Positions 21,629 through 22,059 of a stretch of 22,059 nucleotides of DNA are shown here, piece after piece. This DNA is from a virus. The notes under the pieces were generated by a model. That model saw only the letters and a list, made by a program, of their open reading frames with translations, did not search any database and had not been told where the DNA came from. The stretch spans positions 1 to 22,059 of the IMG/VR virus record IMGVR_UViG_3300031766_000081; one strand, given 5' to 3'. The translations under genes were made by a program, and so were the position numbers. Position 1 is the stretch's first letter. Every line of letters begins with the position of its first letter.

Positions 21629-22059
21629 TTCCTTTTTCCTTTATGAAATATGTCATGTTCATTGATGACTCTAAATACAATCTTTCTTTGTTTACACCAA
21701 TATCTTGCGGCTTCCCATTTTGCAAGATTCTGTACATATTGAGCTTGTCGGTACTTATTTCTTCCGATGCTCTCTTTCTTCATCTGGTTTTCAGGTTTGA
21801 CTTCTATTAATTCAACATGCCCTTTTCCTTTTGCATCTGTATATTGAATCATAAAGTCTGGAACATAAACTGTAAGTTTTCCTGTTAAAGGATTCCTATA
21901 AGGAATCTTAACTGACTCACTTGCCCATTTAGACACGGATGGGCTTTCATCACAAAATTTCATAAATGCGAATTCCCAACTAGATCTATAAAGGGGTGTT
22001 TTGTTGCCTAAGTATTTTTCTGTATGTTTAAGACTATAGCGTCCCTGTGCATATTTCGC
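21625..22059 (-). CDS. 4: gp4-type head completion nuclease (TnsA-like), 5' end cut by window edge
   Basis: Partial gene: the frame is open from the right edge for 144 residues to the stop at 21625, so the true start lies beyond the window; an internal ATG at 21963 is not the start. The visible part reads YSLKHTEKYLGNKTPLYRSSWEFAFMKFCDE, ESVKIPYRNPLTGKLTVYVPDF and HVELIEVKPENQ. Its layout (R-S-xWE, PxY, PDF, IEVKP) corresponds to T4 gp4, a TnsA-like restriction-fold nuclease; the Glu, Asp and ExK residues fit the fold's metal site. gp4 (with gp50/65) acts in head completion after packaging, before tail joining. It leads the operon membrane protein-iscU-gp16. Confidence 0.88.
   Translation of the reverse strand, partial: AKYAQGRYSLKHTEKYLGNKTPLYRSSWEFAFMKFCDESPSVSKWASESVKIPYRNPLTGKLTVYVPDFMIQYTDAKGKGHVELIEVKPENQMKKESIGRNKYRQAQYVQNLAKWEAARYWCKQRKIVFRVINEHDIFHKGKRK

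Noticed and set aside
1-22059. tRNA genes, CRISPR arrays, insertion sequences, integrase or attachment sites
   Set aside because: Reading both strands, I saw no cloverleaf-like segment with the T-loop consensus, no spaced direct repeats, and no transposase or integrase motifs. A tRNAscan search would settle the first point.

Overview
This AT-rich window is a segment of a T4-like myovirus genome (Straboviridae/Kyanoviridae-type module). Every convincing gene is on the minus strand, so the transcribed order runs from high to low coordinates. Hallmark genes that can be recognised directly are a gp4-type head-completion nuclease (cut by the right edge), gp16 small terminase, gp17 large terminase, gp32 single-stranded DNA binding protein, UvsX recombinase and UvsW helicase. 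The many short genes with ATGA or TAATG junctions, the marine-phage style hypothetical genes, the nucleotide-sugar/glycosyltransferase genes and the metabolic genes (IscU, peroxiredoxin) suggest an aquatic phage related to cyanophage- or pelagiphage-type T4-like viruses. The IscU resembles gamma/betaproteobacterial IscU closely, so a proteobacterial host that uses the Isc pathway is my inference, not something the window proves.

Layout in transcription order. (1) 22059-18786, packaging and virion region: gp4-like nuclease, a 56-aa single-pass membrane protein, a complete IscU iron-sulfur scaffold, gp16, and three conserved-looking unknown proteins, ending in a strong UUCG-loop terminator at 18724-18747. 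(2) 18705-14819: gp17 and a 761-aa protein of unknown function. (3) A sigma70-like promoter (14764-14792) leads into gp32, an intercistronic GNRA hairpin, UvsX, an acidic 79-aa protein, a 151-aa helical protein that may be the UvsY-type mediator, a 56-aa protein with a TTG start, and a peroxiredoxin. (4) 10996-4718, glycan cassette: a nucleotidyltransferase-cupin fusion, a TylF-like methyltransferase, two GT-A type glycosyltransferases, three divergent GT-B-like paralogues, and two tiny proteins (a zinc-ribbon-like one and a membrane one). (5) A consensus sigma70 promoter (4707-4735), whose predicted start site abuts the next ATG, drives a 425-aa unknown protein, UvsW, three small unknown proteins and a SAM-dependent methyltransferase cut by the left edge.

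How it may work together: regions 3 and 5 form the recombination-dependent replication machinery. Region 1 plus gp17 fills and seals heads. The inserted glycan cassette probably makes and transfers a modified sugar, for the host envelope, virion or DNA; the sequence does not say which. IscU and the peroxiredoxin are candidate auxiliary metabolic genes for iron-sulfur supply and oxidative stress. ATAAATA motifs at four gene junctions, all in the packaging half, resemble the T4 late promoter core (TATAAATA). I found no tRNA, CRISPR array, insertion sequence or integrase.
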